64,000 nt of DNA, from positions 1 through 64,000 of the forward strand of contig NZ_CAJGZK010000007.1 in assembly GCF_904846215.1 (NCBI RefSeq), written 5' to 3'. The position numbers and the translations under genes are program-made. This document shows positions 45,146-54,441 of this stretch, one piece after another. How positions within the stretch are numbered: the stretch's first letter is position 1; each line of letters opens with the position of its first letter. The DNA is from Psychrobacter glacincola. GTDB taxonomy: Bacteria > Pseudomonadota > Gammaproteobacteria > Pseudomonadales > Moraxellaceae. Under the pieces are notes generated by a model that was not told the origin of the DNA, ran no database searches, and saw only the letters and a program-made list of their open reading frames with translations.

Positions 45146-48052
45146 ATGGCACATGAGTATATTAAGGTTCGCGGCGCACGCACTCATAATCTAAAAAATA
45201 TCGACTTAGACATTCCACGAGATAAATTTGTGGTGATTACGGGTTTATCAGGCTCTGGTAAATCGTCATTGGCATTCGATACCTTGTATGCTGAAGGGCA
45301 ACGTCGTTATGTCGAGAGCTTGTCGGCGTATGCGCGTCAGTTCTTATCTCAAATGGAGAAACCAGACGTTGATAGTATTGAAGGGCTGTCCCCTGCGATT
45401 GCTATCGAGCAAAAATCAACCAACCATAACCCACGCTCTACGGTCGGGACGATTACCGAGATTTATGATTATTTGCGTCTGCTTTATGCACGCATTGGTA
45501 CGCCCTATTGTCCAGAGCACGGCGAGCCGATGGTGGCGCAGTCGGTGACTGAGATGGTCGATCAGGTTATGGCATTGCCCGCTGATACTAAGATAATGAT
45601 TCTTGCGCCAGTCATCCGTGAGCGTAAAGGCGAGCATACGGTATTGCTTGAGCAATTAATTGGGCAAGGGTTTGTACGTGTGCGCGTCGATGGTGATGTC
45701 TACGATACTGACGAGCTACCGACATTGGATAAAAAGAAAAAACACACCATTGAAGTGGTGGTCGATCGCTTTAAAGTCCGTGATGACTTGGGTAATCGCG
45801 TTGCAGAAAGTTTAGAGACCGCTCTACGTTTGGGTCAAGGTTTGGTCACGCTACACTTTATGGAGGGTAATCCCAAAGAAGGCGGCGATGAAAACCAAGT
45901 GATGTCAGCTAAGCACTCTTGCCCTGTTTGTGATCGTGCGGTCTCTGAGCTTGAGCCGCGTATGTTTAGTTTTAACAACCCTTATGGCGCCTGCCCAAGC
46001 TGTGATGGTCTCGGTAAACGTCAGTATTTCTCTGCAGAAAAACTCATTACCCATCATGAGAAATCACTCAATCAAGGCGCAATCAATGGTTGGGATAAGC
46101 GTCATGCTTATTACTTTGGTTTGTTATCTACCGTCTGTAATCATTTTAAAATTGACATGGACAGTCCATGGCAAGAGCTGCCAAAAGCGCAGCAAGATAT
46201 CATTATGCAAGGCTCTGGTAAAGAAAAGCTGACCTTTAACTTTACCGATGAGCGCGGTCGTAAAACCAACAAGACTGTACCTTTTGAAGGCGTATTACCT
46301 TATTTAGAACGTCGCTATGCTAAAACCCAAAGCAATCTCGTCCGTGATGAGCTGGCGAAATATCTGGCAGATACCACTTGTAATGTCTGCGATGGCGCGC
46401 GTCTTAATGAAATATCACGCAATGTCCGTGTTGAGAATCACACCATCGCCGAAATCGTCAAACTGTCTATCGGTGACGCAGCTGACTATTATAAAACGCT
46501 AAAAATTGGCGGTCATAAAGGCGAAGTCGCTGAAAAAATCTTTAAAGAAATTAATGAGCGCTTAAATTTCCTCGTCAGTGTCGGTCTTGATTATTTATCC
46601 CTTGCCCGCTCTGCCGAAACGCTATCAGGCGGTGAAGCGCAACGTATTCGTCTTGCCAGCCAAATTGGCGCGGGTCTGATGGGCGTGATGTATGTCCTTG
46701 ATGAGCCATCTATTGGTCTACATCAGCGCGATAACGATCGCTTGCTAAAAACCTTAACGCGGCTGCGTGATTTGGGTAATACGGTGCTGGTCGTCGAGCA
46801 TGATGAAGATGCGATTCGTCAAGCGGATCACGTTATCGATATCGGTGTTGGCGCGGGTGTACATGGCGGACATATCATCGCTCAGGGTACGGTCGATGAC
46901 ATCATGGCAAATAAAGAATCGCTGACTGGACAATATATGTCTGGTAAGAAAAGAATCGAGATTCCTACTATTCGTCATAAAGCTAAAACGATAGATATGG
47001 AAGTCAAAGGCAAAGCCAAGCCCAAACAAGTTCCTATGACGATTGAGCTAAAAGGCGCATCTGGCAATAACTTGCACGATGTTGATTTGACCTTACCTAT
47101 TGGCATCATGACTTGTATCACAGGTGTTTCTGGCTCTGGTAAATCAACTTTGATTAATCGTACCTTGATGCCATTAGCCGCCACGCAGTTGAATAACGCC
47201 TCAACGCTGATTGCGGATAAGCATGACAGCATCAGTGGACTTGAGCATTTGGACAAAATGGTCGATATCGATCAAAGCCCAATTGGTCGTACGCCGCGCT
47301 CAAACCCAGCGACTTATACTGGCGTGTTTACGCCAGTACGTGAAATGTTTGCCCAAACACAAGAAGCACGCGCTCGTGGTTATAAAGCGGGTCGCTTTAG
47401 CTTCAACGTAAAAGGCGGGCGCTGTGAGATGTGCCAAGGCGATGGTCTTATCAAAGTCGAAATGCATTTCTTACCTGATATGTATGTGCCGTGTGATATC
47501 TGTGAAGGCAAACGCTATAACCGCGAGACTTTAGAGATTCATTATAAAGGCAAAAGCATCGCTGACGTCCTAGATATGACCGTTGAAGATGCGACTGAGT
47601 TCTTCTCAGCCATTCCAGCGATTTATCGTCGTCTGCAAGCTTTAATGGATGTTGGTCTTAGCTATATTCGTCTTGGACAGTCTGCACCGACGCTATCAGG
47701 TGGTGAAGCACAACGTGTTAAATTGGCGCGTGAGCTTGCCAAGCGTGATACGGGACAGACGCTGTATATCTTGGATGAGCCAACGACTGGTTTGCATTTT
47801 CATGATATCGATAAGCTGCTGCATATTCTGCATACCTTACGTGATAAAGGTAATACTATCGTCGTCATCGAGCACAATCTTGACGTCATCAAAACGGCTG
47901 ATTGGGTGATTGACCTTGGCCCTGAAGGCGGTAAAGGTGGCGGACTGATTATCGCTGAAGGTACGCCTGAGGAAGTGGCGGAAGTAAAAGGCTCATATAC
48001 GGGTGAGTTTTTAAAGCCGATGCTTAAGCAAGCAATGAAAGAAGTGAGTTAA
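45146..48052 (+). CDS. uvrA: Excinuclease ABC subunit A
   Basis: A 968-residue UvrA, the damage-recognition ATPase of nucleotide excision repair. First Walker [10 protein letters not shown] near 31. The first zinc module is CPVC ... CPSC near 255-283, with signature [16 protein letters not shown] near 490. The second Walker A is GVSGSGKST near 655, the second zinc module CEMC ... CDIC near 755-785 ([18 protein letters not shown]), and the second signature [15 protein letters not shown] near 850. Length is slightly above E. coli's 940. GGAAACC lies 10 bases before the ATG. A terminator follows. Confidence 0.97.
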   Translation: MAHEYIKVRGARTHNLKNIDLDIPRDKFVVITGLSGSGKSSLAFDTLYAEGQRRYVESLSAYARQFLSQMEKPDVDSIEGLSPAIAIEQKSTNHNPRSTVGTITEIYDYLRLLYARIGTPYCPEHGEPMVAQSVTEMVDQVMALPADTKIMILAPVIRERKGEHTVLLEQLIGQGFVRVRVDGDVYDTDELPTLDKKKKHTIEVVVDRFKVRDDLGNRVAESLETALRLGQGLVTLHFMEGNPKEGGDENQVMSAKHSCPVCDRAVSELEPRMFSFNNPYGACPSCDGLGKRQYFSAEKLITHHEKSLNQGAINGWDKRHAYYFGLLSTVCNHFKIDMDSPWQELPKAQQDIIMQGSGKEKLTFNFTDERGRKTNKTVPFEGVLPYLERRYAKTQSNLVRDELAKYLADTTCNVCDGARLNEISRNVRVENHTIAEIVKLSIGDAADYYKTLKIGGHKGEVAEKIFKEINERLNFLVSVGLDYLSLARSAETLSGGEAQRIRLASQIGAGLMGVMYVLDEPSIGLHQRDNDRLLKTLTRLRDLGNTVLVVEHDEDAIRQADHVIDIGVGAGVHGGHIIAQGTVDDIMANKESLTGQYMSGKKRIEIPTIRHKAKTIDMEVKGKAKPKQVPMTIELKGASGNNLHDVDLTLPIGIMTCITGVSGSGKSTLINRTLMPLAATQLNNASTLIADKHDSISGLEHLDKMVDIDQSPIGRTPRSNPATYTGVFTPVREMFAQTQEARARGYKAGRFSFNVKGGRCEMCQGDGLIKVEMHFLPDMYVPCDICEGKRYNRETLEIHYKGKSIADVLDMTVEDATEFFSAIPAIYRRLQALMDVGLSYIRLGQSAPTLSGGEAQRVKLARELAKRDTGQTLYILDEPTTGLHFHDIDKLLHILHTLRDKGNTIVVIEHNLDVIKTADWVIDLGPEGGKGGGLIIAEGTPEEVAEVKGSYTGEFLKPMLKQAMKEVS

Positions 48053-48074
48053 TACAAGTTAGTTAACTTTTGAT

Positions 48075-48108
48075 AAAAGGCTACTCTTTAGGGGGTGGCC
48101 TTTTTTGT
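48075..48108 (+). terminator. Terminator of uvrA
   Basis: Stem AAAAGGCTAC / GGTGGCCTTTT (one bulge) with a TCTTTAGGG loop followed by T6. Confidence 0.78.
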
Positions 48109-49229
48109 TGGGTGAGGTTTTATATTCAATGCTAATATAGGCAATATTTTAAGAACATCTGTAAGGCAATGAGTAATGGCAAATGTAGAGAACCTCGAAA
48201 AAAAGCTTGTAAAGCTTATCGAAACTGACAACCCTTTTGCTGTTGCCCTCACAGGTGAATGGGGTATTGGTAAGACTTATTTCTGGAATAACTTTCGTGA
48301 TAAAAATAGAGAATCCTTTTCTGGTAAAAAGTATGCTTATGTATCTTTGTTTGGATTGGATTCGCTAGAGAGTCTCAAATTAGCAATCGCCACTGAAGTG
48401 CAAACAGATGCGGCTTACGATTCACCTTTGAGTGTCGATATTTCAAAGCATTTTAAGAAATTATTTGGATTCGTAGGTGGTGGAAATATCGGTGCATCAG
48501 GAGATATGCGCTTTGGTATTAATATTGGTAATAAACTCGTTACCAATATCATCATGTCTCATCTAAAAGACACATTAGTTTGCTTAGATGATATAGAAAG
48601 GAAATCAGATAGCTTACCAATGTCAGAAATATTGGGTTTGGTAAATTACTTAAGAAATGAGCGTAAGTGTCAAGTATTGATGATAATGCATGACGAAGAA
48701 TCAGAAGATAAAGACTATTTTGACAAATATAAAGAAAAGGTGTTTGATGAAGTCTTAATTTTAGACGACTCATTGTCAATTATTAAAGATAAGATTAGTG
48801 ATATCGAGACATTTCCTATCTACGAAAAATTTTATCAAACTATTGGTGTTAGAAACCTTAGATTTTATCAGCGTGTTCAGAAAACTTATCACGAAATAAT
48901 AAAACACTCATCATCTTTATCAAAGCTAAGCAAAGAAGAGATACTCAGACAAGTATTAATTATAAAGGCCGTATATGATATGCCTGATTTGTTCGGTATC
49001 GATATGAAACTATTTCAAACCTACTTTTCTGACCGTCATTTAGATGAGCGTATTGAAGCCAGAAGATTTGGTAGCGAAGAAGAAAAAGCAAGGTTAAATG
49101 ATAAAATTGATAAAGCGAAACGAATCATAGAAAAATTTCATAAAAAATTTAGATTGGAAAGCTGGGCTATAGTAAATCCTTTATAAAGATAGTACAGTAG
49201 TTTTAAAACAAGCGAAAAGTAAAAAGATT

Positions 49230-49571
49230 ATGACTTACTCAGCAGATTTCCGTGCTCAAGTGATTAAAAGTGTCGAAAAACAAGGCATGAGTATCAGGCA
49301 AGCTTGTGCATTCTATGACATTAGTAAGGCCACGCTACAGAATTGGCTCAAAGATCCTAGTATCAAACTAACTCGCAATAAACCACCCAGTAAAATACCT
49401 AATGAAGCGCTATTAATAGATATTGAACAGTATCCAGACGATTACATGTACGAGAGAGCACAGCGTTTTGACTGTAGTAAGTCGGGTATCAAGGCCGCTT
49501 TAAAACGTCTTGGCATTAGCCAAAAAAAAGACCTTAGCGCATCCAAAAGCTTGCCCCCTAAAGAGAGCTAA
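49230..49571 (+). CDS. IS630-family transposase, OrfA (helix-turn-helix part)
   Basis: A 113-codon frame beginning MTYSADFRAQVIKSVEKQG, with the helix-turn-helix MSIRQACAFYDISKATLQNWLKD (about 22-45). The useful protein ends near SQKK, where eight A at 49522-49529 allow a +1 shift into the OrfB frame. The last residues of the zero frame are probably not made in the fused product. This start has no strong ribosome site. Confidence 0.85.
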   Translation: MTYSADFRAQVIKSVEKQGMSIRQACAFYDISKATLQNWLKDPSIKLTRNKPPSKIPNEALLIDIEQYPDDYMYERAQRFDCSKSGIKAALKRLGISQKKDLSASKSLPPKES

Positions 49572-50070
49572 GTATCAAAGAAAACTGGGCGACTACATCG
49601 CTCAAGGCTATGCAATTGTATACATGGATGAGAGTGGCTTTGAGGCCGAGACCATTCGCTCTCATGGCTATGCACCTATTGGAACCCCTTGCATTGATCG
49701 CTATAACTGGCAAGGCAAAAAGCGCACCAACGTTATTGGTGCCTTATATAAAAAAGCGTTATTTGCACTTGATTACTTTGAGAAGAATATCAATGGAGAT
49801 ATATTTTATAACTGGTGCAAAACCACGCTAATCCCGAGCCTTAAACGTAAGTGTGTGATTGTTATGGATAATGCCAGCTTTCACAAACGGGTTCAGAGGC
49901 TGCTAAATAGACATGGTCATCGCCTACTATTTCTACCGCCTTACAGCCCTGATTTAAACCCTATTGAGAAAAAATGGGCACAGGCTAAGTTTCTACGACA
50001 AGGATGGATGGAAAATAATCTAACTAAACTGTTCCATGATATGGGATGTACTAATTTTATTGTGGATTGA
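49510..50070 (+). CDS. IS630-family transposase, OrfB (DDE catalytic part)
   Basis: The catalytic half of the transposase, in the +1 frame relative to OrfA. It reads KKTLAHPKACPLKRAKYQRKL after the A8 run, then the catalytic residues D in YMDESGFEAE, D in VIVMDNASFHK and E in NPIEKKWAQAK, the DDE set of IS630/Tc1-type enzymes. The frame has no convincing start of its own, so it should be made by frameshifting or transcriptional slippage on A8. A simple mutation in one A is the alternative. The stop TGA is inside the right inverted repeat. Confidence 0.85.
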   Translation: MALAKKKTLAHPKACPLKRAKYQRKLGDYIAQGYAIVYMDESGFEAETIRSHGYAPIGTPCIDRYNWQGKKRTNVIGALYKKALFALDYFEKNINGDIFYNWCKTTLIPSLKRKCVIVMDNASFHKRVQRLLNRHGHRLLFLPPYSPDLNPIEKKWAQAKFLRQGWMENNLTKLFHDMGCTNFIVD

Positions 50071-50658
50071 CTATAGCAATTACAATGAGTCTTACTGGTA
50101 TCCGTCAGGAGTAGATGGTGATGATATTTTCTATGAATATCTTGGCAATATCTCACTATCCTATTCTTCCAATGTAGATAATAAAGATAAATATCATACG
50201 TTATTCGATGATTACTTCCATAATAAGACTTATGATGATAAAAATTTTGACCTGAGTCTGTTAAACATAAACAAGTCAGAACTCAGGGGTATTCTTTGGA
50301 AACCTCTAAGCGATGAGAGAGACCGAAAATCATATATCGCTCATGTTATAAGTTATCCAGCATTTAGACATCATATTATTTCTTTAAAGTTCATCGAGGA
50401 TTGGAACACCCTGTCATGGAATTATTCAAATAGATATATCAGCCCAACAATCACTTTTAATAACCTAATTTATATTATGAAGAAAGACATACTACGCCAA
50501 TGGACATTGGAGCTACTGAAAGAAAAAATAGAAGAAAACCCTAATAGTCGAGCGCCAATTGAAATGTGGTTGAATATTACCGATAATTTAAACTATATTT
50601 AAATCATAAGGGAAGGCAAAATTTTGTCAAATTGGCCTTTATAGATAAATTATCTAAC

Positions 50659-50940
50659 CTAGATAAACTCTTTCTCAACATTCATCACCCGTGCATCTAC
50701 CGTCCGCTCTATCTTTTCCTCGATTTGGCTGCATTGCGACTCGACCTCACGTTTGGACAGCCCGACGATCACAAACGCCCACTCGCTGGCCTCATGCCGA
50801 TCACGCTCACCGCTCTCACATACCGCGACACTTGGCGTATTGCCAAAGCGAGCATGCAAGCCGCCCATACGTTGGCGCTTCTCTTTTAACGAGCCACAAC
50901 CGGGTAGAGTAAAGCTTAAAGTTAGAATGACGATATGCAT
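50659..50940 (-). CDS. DUF503 family protein
   Basis: A 93-residue protein with the DUF503 hallmarks: MHIVILTLSFTLPGCGSLKEKR at the N-terminus, then the RFGNTPSVAVCESGERDRHEASEWAFVIV strand-helix-strand segment, and a charged C-terminal helix. Members (YlxP-like in Firmicutes) are short and of unknown function, often near ribosome or translation genes. Ribosome site AAGGAG precedes the ATG. The gene is GC-richer than the KAP/IS segment next to it, marking the edge of the acquired piece. Confidence 0.8.
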   Translation of the reverse strand: MHIVILTLSFTLPGCGSLKEKRQRMGGLHARFGNTPSVAVCESGERDRHEASEWAFVIVGLSKREVESQCSQIEEKIERTVDARVMNVEKEFI

Positions 50941-51032
50941 GCCCTACTCCTTATTTAAGTATCTTACTTATCAGCTATCGTTGTCTCGACTGAGTAAACG
51001 ATTTCTATAATCAAAAGCTAACAGAGTAGCCA

Positions 51033-51401
51033 TTAATCTCCCAATACCCACTCATTATTTAGCTTATATACCTTAAAACCTGTCTTATTGGTTTGGCTAT
51101 TACCCGCTATCGACTGCGTGACATCAGCGCTACAGAGATAGGCGTTTTCACCCTCAATGGTATCGCAGTCGATATTCTCAATGCGCTCAAGCTTTGGCAT
51201 CATGCTCTCCATCATCCCGCTCATGACTTTTGCCATCTTATCATTGCCTGCATTAGCCTTTGCGTCTTCTACTATCTTGGTCGTTTGCTCATATTGTGCT
51301 TCAATCAGCCCTTCAACCGTACTTTCAGGAGGCGCATTAGAACACGCGGCAAAGAATGGGATAAATACCACAATCAATACCCATTTTTCGAAATTTCCCA
51401 C
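51033..51401 (-). CDS. Small lipoprotein of unknown function
   Basis: A 122-residue precursor with a lipoprotein signal (VFIPFFAAC, Cys at about 20). The mature part has an acidic helix (VEGLIEAQYEQTTKIVEDAK) with Met-rich MAKVMSGMMESMMPKLERI near 55-73, then an NTF2/DUF4878-like strand region ending with GFKVYKLNNEWVLGD. That ending resembles lipoprotein domains in which a short beta sheet follows the helix. Function unknown. The ATG has GGAGTACG just upstream. Confidence 0.65.
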   Translation of the reverse strand: MGNFEKWVLIVVFIPFFAACSNAPPESTVEGLIEAQYEQTTKIVEDAKANAGNDKMAKVMSGMMESMMPKLERIENIDCDTIEGENAYLCSADVTQSIAGNSQTNKTGFKVYKLNNEWVLGD

Positions 51402-51505
51402 GTCGTACTCCTGATATGTTTATAAAGTTTAAGGTGCGGATAAGTCAGACAGTACAATCGGGATACTGCTATGATGTGCTTAATAATGATGGTTGCGAGA
51501 TAAGC

Positions 51506-51715
51506 ATGTGGCAGGCGTATTTTTTTATATTACCTATTGGGCTTGGCATTATAACCTTGGTTGTCAGTCTGATATTTTTATTTGCCTATATCACATCCAA
51601 TGATAATGCCACACGCTTACCAGCATTTAACTGGTTTAAGCGCTTAATCGTGGTGGCATTTTTATTGCTGAGCATGGGACTATTTATGACTTTCAAATAC
51701 TTTTGGGGTCGATAA
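51506..51715 (+). CDS. Small membrane protein with two helices
   Basis: A 69-residue protein from ATG 51506 with two hydrophobic segments (about 4-30 and 47-65) separated by SNDNATRLPAFNWFKR. GAG lies 8 bases before the ATG. An upstream in-frame ATG at 51416 would add 30 residues that overlap the divergent lipoprotein promoter and look non-coding. No family is recognised. Transcribed divergently from the lipoprotein gene. Confidence 0.5.
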   Translation: MWQAYFFILPIGLGIITLVVSLIFLFAYITSNDNATRLPAFNWFKRLIVVAFLLLSMGLFMTFKYFWGR

Positions 51716-51742
51716 AATCAGCCTTTAAACATTCAATATTTT

Positions 51743-52381
51743 TCAATTAACCATTTTTTCTAATTCTAATAATTCCAAATCCTGACGCTTTGGCTCGCCA
51801 TTATTCCCATCATTTGGAAACGGCATTTTATTACCATTTAGCTGATAGCCGCGGCGCTGATAATAAGACAATAGCTCTGGACGATGGCTTAAAATAGACA
51901 TGGTCAAACGAGCCGGTTTTTTATCCGTTGCTTGACTATCAGTGGCTTGCTTATCTGATTGCAAATGACGAGCCGCAAATGTCTCAGCTGCTTGCAAAAT
52001 TACATCACCAACGCCCTGCCCTTGTAGCTCAGGATGGACGGCAAACATACCGATGTAAGCGCTTTTATTATAGCTACTCTGATTTGAGCCAGCATTAATT
52101 TTCATATCTACGCCAATACAGCCTAATAACTCACCTGTTTCTTCGCCATCACGCTCGCCCGTTGTGGTTTTTGGATAGACGAACAGATAATGGGTGGGAT
52201 TAGCGATGGTACTAGCCAGCTCATCTTGAGTGATACGAATACCGCCGACCAAATCTGCCTCATTGGTCCAGCCTTCTGTCTGCCGATAACAACGGTTCAA
52301 TAACTGCTCTAGTGCGTCAATATCTTCAATGTCAGCTTGACGTAAAAACACGGATTCTTTATTTAAGTAGGCTTTATTCAT
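51743..52381 (-). CDS. GNAT-family acetyltransferase
   Basis: A 212-residue GNAT. N-terminal VFLRQADIEDIDALEQLLNRCY is the usual first strand-helix. The acetyl-CoA motif A is AYIGMFAVHPELQGQGVGDVILQAAE near 110-135 (pyrophosphate loop QGQGVG). RPELLSYYQRRGY near 178 is the late conserved Tyr region. A low-complexity insert (DKQATDSQATDKK) appears near 150-163. Substrate unknown. The start ATG follows AAAGGGAAAGAAT. Confidence 0.82.
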   Translation of the reverse strand: MNKAYLNKESVFLRQADIEDIDALEQLLNRCYRQTEGWTNEADLVGGIRITQDELASTIANPTHYLFVYPKTTTGERDGEETGELLGCIGVDMKINAGSNQSSYNKSAYIGMFAVHPELQGQGVGDVILQAAETFAARHLQSDKQATDSQATDKKPARLTMSILSHRPELLSYYQRRGYQLNGNKMPFPNDGNNGEPKRQDLELLELEKMVN

Positions 52382-52473
52382 ATTATTCTTTCCCTTTTTT
52401 TATACCTATATTAAAAAAGCTGACCCAATGAAATAGCTCAGCTTTGATAGTAATATTTATCCGTTTTCAGTAC

Positions 52474-52617
52474 TATAATCAGTCCTAAATAAAAGAAATA
52501 CAAATATTATCAATCACTACTGGGGTTAATTTTTCTTGCTTGCTGTGCCTAGCCGACAGAGGCTGCGAATAATTAACCCCAGTAGTTCTGTACTCCTTTA
52601 AAAGTGGATCAACGATA
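52474..52617 (+). repeat. MITE copy 12 (gamma subfamily), overlapping the Rieske-FAD reductase stop codon
   Basis: Starts TATAATCAG and ends GGATCAACGATA (eroded ACTATA); arms CACTACTGGGGTTAATT and AATTAACCCCAGTAG. Its right 9 bases encode the last two residues and the TGA of the reductase gene on the minus strand. Confidence 0.9.
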
Positions 52618-54270
52618 ACGCGATAACGCCTGCGCTTGCTCCATAATATCAAGCCCTGCGTTAACCTGTGCCCGCGTTGGCGCGTGCCCACAGCGTAATA
52701 ACTCAGAGAATGCCACCAATTCTTTATCACGCCCAAGCGAGCTTGCTGCACTGGCACGTGTATTCTCACCCTCGTCATCAAAATAATATTCGATATAATT
52801 AAAAGTATCTGGCGAGCCAAGCAAAATGCCATACTCTGGCGTCGCAGCGTGTCCGCTATAACGCAGACTTTTGCCGTATTGCATCGTCCAAAAAAAAGGA
52901 ATACGCTCCGCTAGCGAGTTGACATTGTCATCCTTTAATATCGCTGCTGCCGTGACCATGCCATGTTGCAATGCCACGCGCCAATGCTCAATACGCATGC
53001 GTCCCAGTTGATTACTTGCTTTGGCAATATCGCCAAGCGCATAAACGCCATCGCGCAGTTGTAGATGTTCATCAACTTGTACGCCATCCGGATGATTGGT
53101 ATCCTGTAATAACTCCATACGCGGTGCGACACCCGTGCCCAAAATCACGATATCGGCATCGATTTGCTCACCATTGGCTAATTTGACGCCACACACTTGT
53201 GAGAAGTTATCTTCGTCATTAGTAGTATTATTTTCAGCTGCCGTAATTTCAGCGACGCTGGCGTCAAACACGAACTGAATACCTTTTTCTTTATGCAATT
53301 TAATCAACGCATTACTGACCACTTCTGAGACGATATTACCCATCACGCGATGGTCTTGACCGATAACAGTGATAGAGGCAGTAGTACCCGACTGCGCCAG
53401 TGCTGACGCGACCTCCATACCGATAAAGCCCGTACCGACGATGACCACGCGCTGATCATGACTGGCGGCTTTGATTAATTTGGCATCTTCCATACTACGC
53501 AGGGTATAGACACCATCAAGGGTCGCGCCTTTAATAGGTGGAATCTTGGGCTCAGCGCCTGTTGCCACGACTAAGAAGTCTGCTGTCTGTCTATCCTCAT
53601 TGCCGTCATTATCTGTCATCACGATAGTGCGCTCATTGGATATTACTTCGCTGACCGTTTGGTTTAGATGCAGCTCAATATTGTGTTTATTCGCCCAATC
53701 TGCACCACCCAGTAAGAGCTTTTCTTCTGGCATATTCCCTGCCAAAAATGCCTTGGATAATAAAGGTCGATTATAAGGGGCTTTATCCTCGGCGCTCACC
53801 AAGGTAATCTTGCCGCCGTAGCCAGTATTACGCAGTTGATGGGCGGTCATAAAACCTGCACCGCCACCACCAACGATAATGGTATGAGTGTCAGTCAGCT
53901 TATCATTTTTAACCTGCTTATCTATCTTGGCTGAGGTATCAACCGTCAAGCTATCACCATTGTCTGTGATTTGATATTGGGTCAAGCCTTCTGTCGCTAA
54001 TGGCTCTAGTAGCGTGCCGTCACGACTATCAAAAGTTGCATGATGCCAAGGACAAATCACCCGATTACCGCAACGTAAACCTGTGCCCAAATCTGCCCCA
54101 GCATGCGGACATTTACCATCAAATGCGCTAAACTCATCCTCATCACGGGTAATTAAAATGATACTATCGTCGTCCTGTTTATAGGATTTCATGCCGCCAC
54201 TGATGATGTCGGCTTTGTTTATAGTGACTGTATTTATAGTAGCTGTATTTATAGTAGCTGTATTGGTCAT
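52609..54270 (-). CDS. Rieske-type [2Fe-2S] and FAD/NAD(P) oxidoreductase fusion
   Basis: A 553-residue protein. N-terminal Rieske domain (about 20-110): CPHAG near 54 and CPWHHATFD near 74 are the two Cys-x-His pairs. A ferredoxin/putidaredoxin reductase-type flavoprotein follows: FAD motif GGGGAGFMTAHQLR near 133, NAD motif VGTGFIGMEVASALAQSG near 278, and IVILGTGVAPR near 390. The order resembles AIFM3-like NADH reductases. The first 20 residues are an 18-bp tandem duplication in DNA (NTATIN repeated), an odd N-terminus. The start may be later. Last two residues and stop come from a MITE. Confidence 0.88.
   Translation of the reverse strand: MTNTATINTATINTVTINKADIISGGMKSYKQDDDSIILITRDEDEFSAFDGKCPHAGADLGTGLRCGNRVICPWHHATFDSRDGTLLEPLATEGLTQYQITDNGDSLTVDTSAKIDKQVKNDKLTDTHTIIVGGGGAGFMTAHQLRNTGYGGKITLVSAEDKAPYNRPLLSKAFLAGNMPEEKLLLGGADWANKHNIELHLNQTVSEVISNERTIVMTDNDGNEDRQTADFLVVATGAEPKIPPIKGATLDGVYTLRSMEDAKLIKAASHDQRVVIVGTGFIGMEVASALAQSGTTASITVIGQDHRVMGNIVSEVVSNALIKLHKEKGIQFVFDASVAEITAAENNTTNDEDNFSQVCGVKLANGEQIDADIVILGTGVAPRMELLQDTNHPDGVQVDEHLQLRDGVYALGDIAKASNQLGRMRIEHWRVALQHGMVTAAAILKDDNVNSLAERIPFFWTMQYGKSLRYSGHAATPEYGILLGSPDTFNYIEYYFDDEGENTRASAASSLGRDKELVAFSELLRCGHAPTRAQVNAGLDIMEQAQALSRYR
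54213..54270. repeat. Tandem 18-bp units at the start of the Rieske-FAD reductase gene
   Basis: About three units containing TATTTATAGTAGCTG encode the repeated TATIN pattern at the N-terminus. Sequence differences between units are small. Confidence 0.8.
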
Positions 54271-54441
54271 AAGTCATCCTTAGCGGTTATTATTATTCCT
54301 GTTTAAAGCATATTGAGACTTATCGATAGTAGCAAGCTCCCTTCACTGATGCTGTTCTTTTGTATGTTTGCCACGTTGCAAAACGTAATTACTGCCTTTT
54401 TAATCCCTATTAATGTTATACAAAATGTAAAAGGCTACTCT

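Larger units (their letters stand above)
49168..50075 (+). mobile_element. IS630-family insertion sequence (904 bp) with TA target duplication
   Basis: The element runs 49170-50073, flanked by TA at 49168-49169 and 50074-50075. Terminal inverted repeats: left TAGTAAATCC ... AGTACA, right (reverse complement) TAGTCAATCC ... AGTACA, about 27 bp and imperfect. One transposase is encoded in two overlapping frames. The last codons and stop lie in the right repeat. Precise removal with one TA restores the KAP-NTPase frame, which fixes the boundaries. Its ends resemble those of the 12 short MITEs in this window. Confidence 0.93.
48176..50602 (+). pseudogene. KAP-family P-loop NTPase gene split by an IS630-family element
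   Basis: The left part (48176-49169) encodes a P-loop NTPase: Walker A GEWGIGKTYF near residue 27 and Walker B LVCLDDIERK near 134, the layout of the KAP family (F-plasmid PifA and membrane-associated relatives). The right part (50076-50602) continues the same protein with no start of its own. Deleting 49170-50073 and one TA copy joins the two in frame as ...SWASNYNESYW..., giving 506 residues. I see no membrane helix in the joined protein. DNA is AT-rich compared with the neighbours, suggesting acquisition. Some KAP proteins are linked to phage exclusion; here the gene is inactivated. The role is inferred. Confidence 0.75.

Noticed and set aside
52485-52832. 115-codon minus-strand frame over the end of the Rieske-FAD reductase gene
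   Set aside because: It is a shadow of the reductase gene continued into MITE copy 12.
54313-54441. TruD start at 54313
   Set aside because: It would add 43 hydrophobic residues absent from the family, whereas ATG 54442 has a proper ribosome site.
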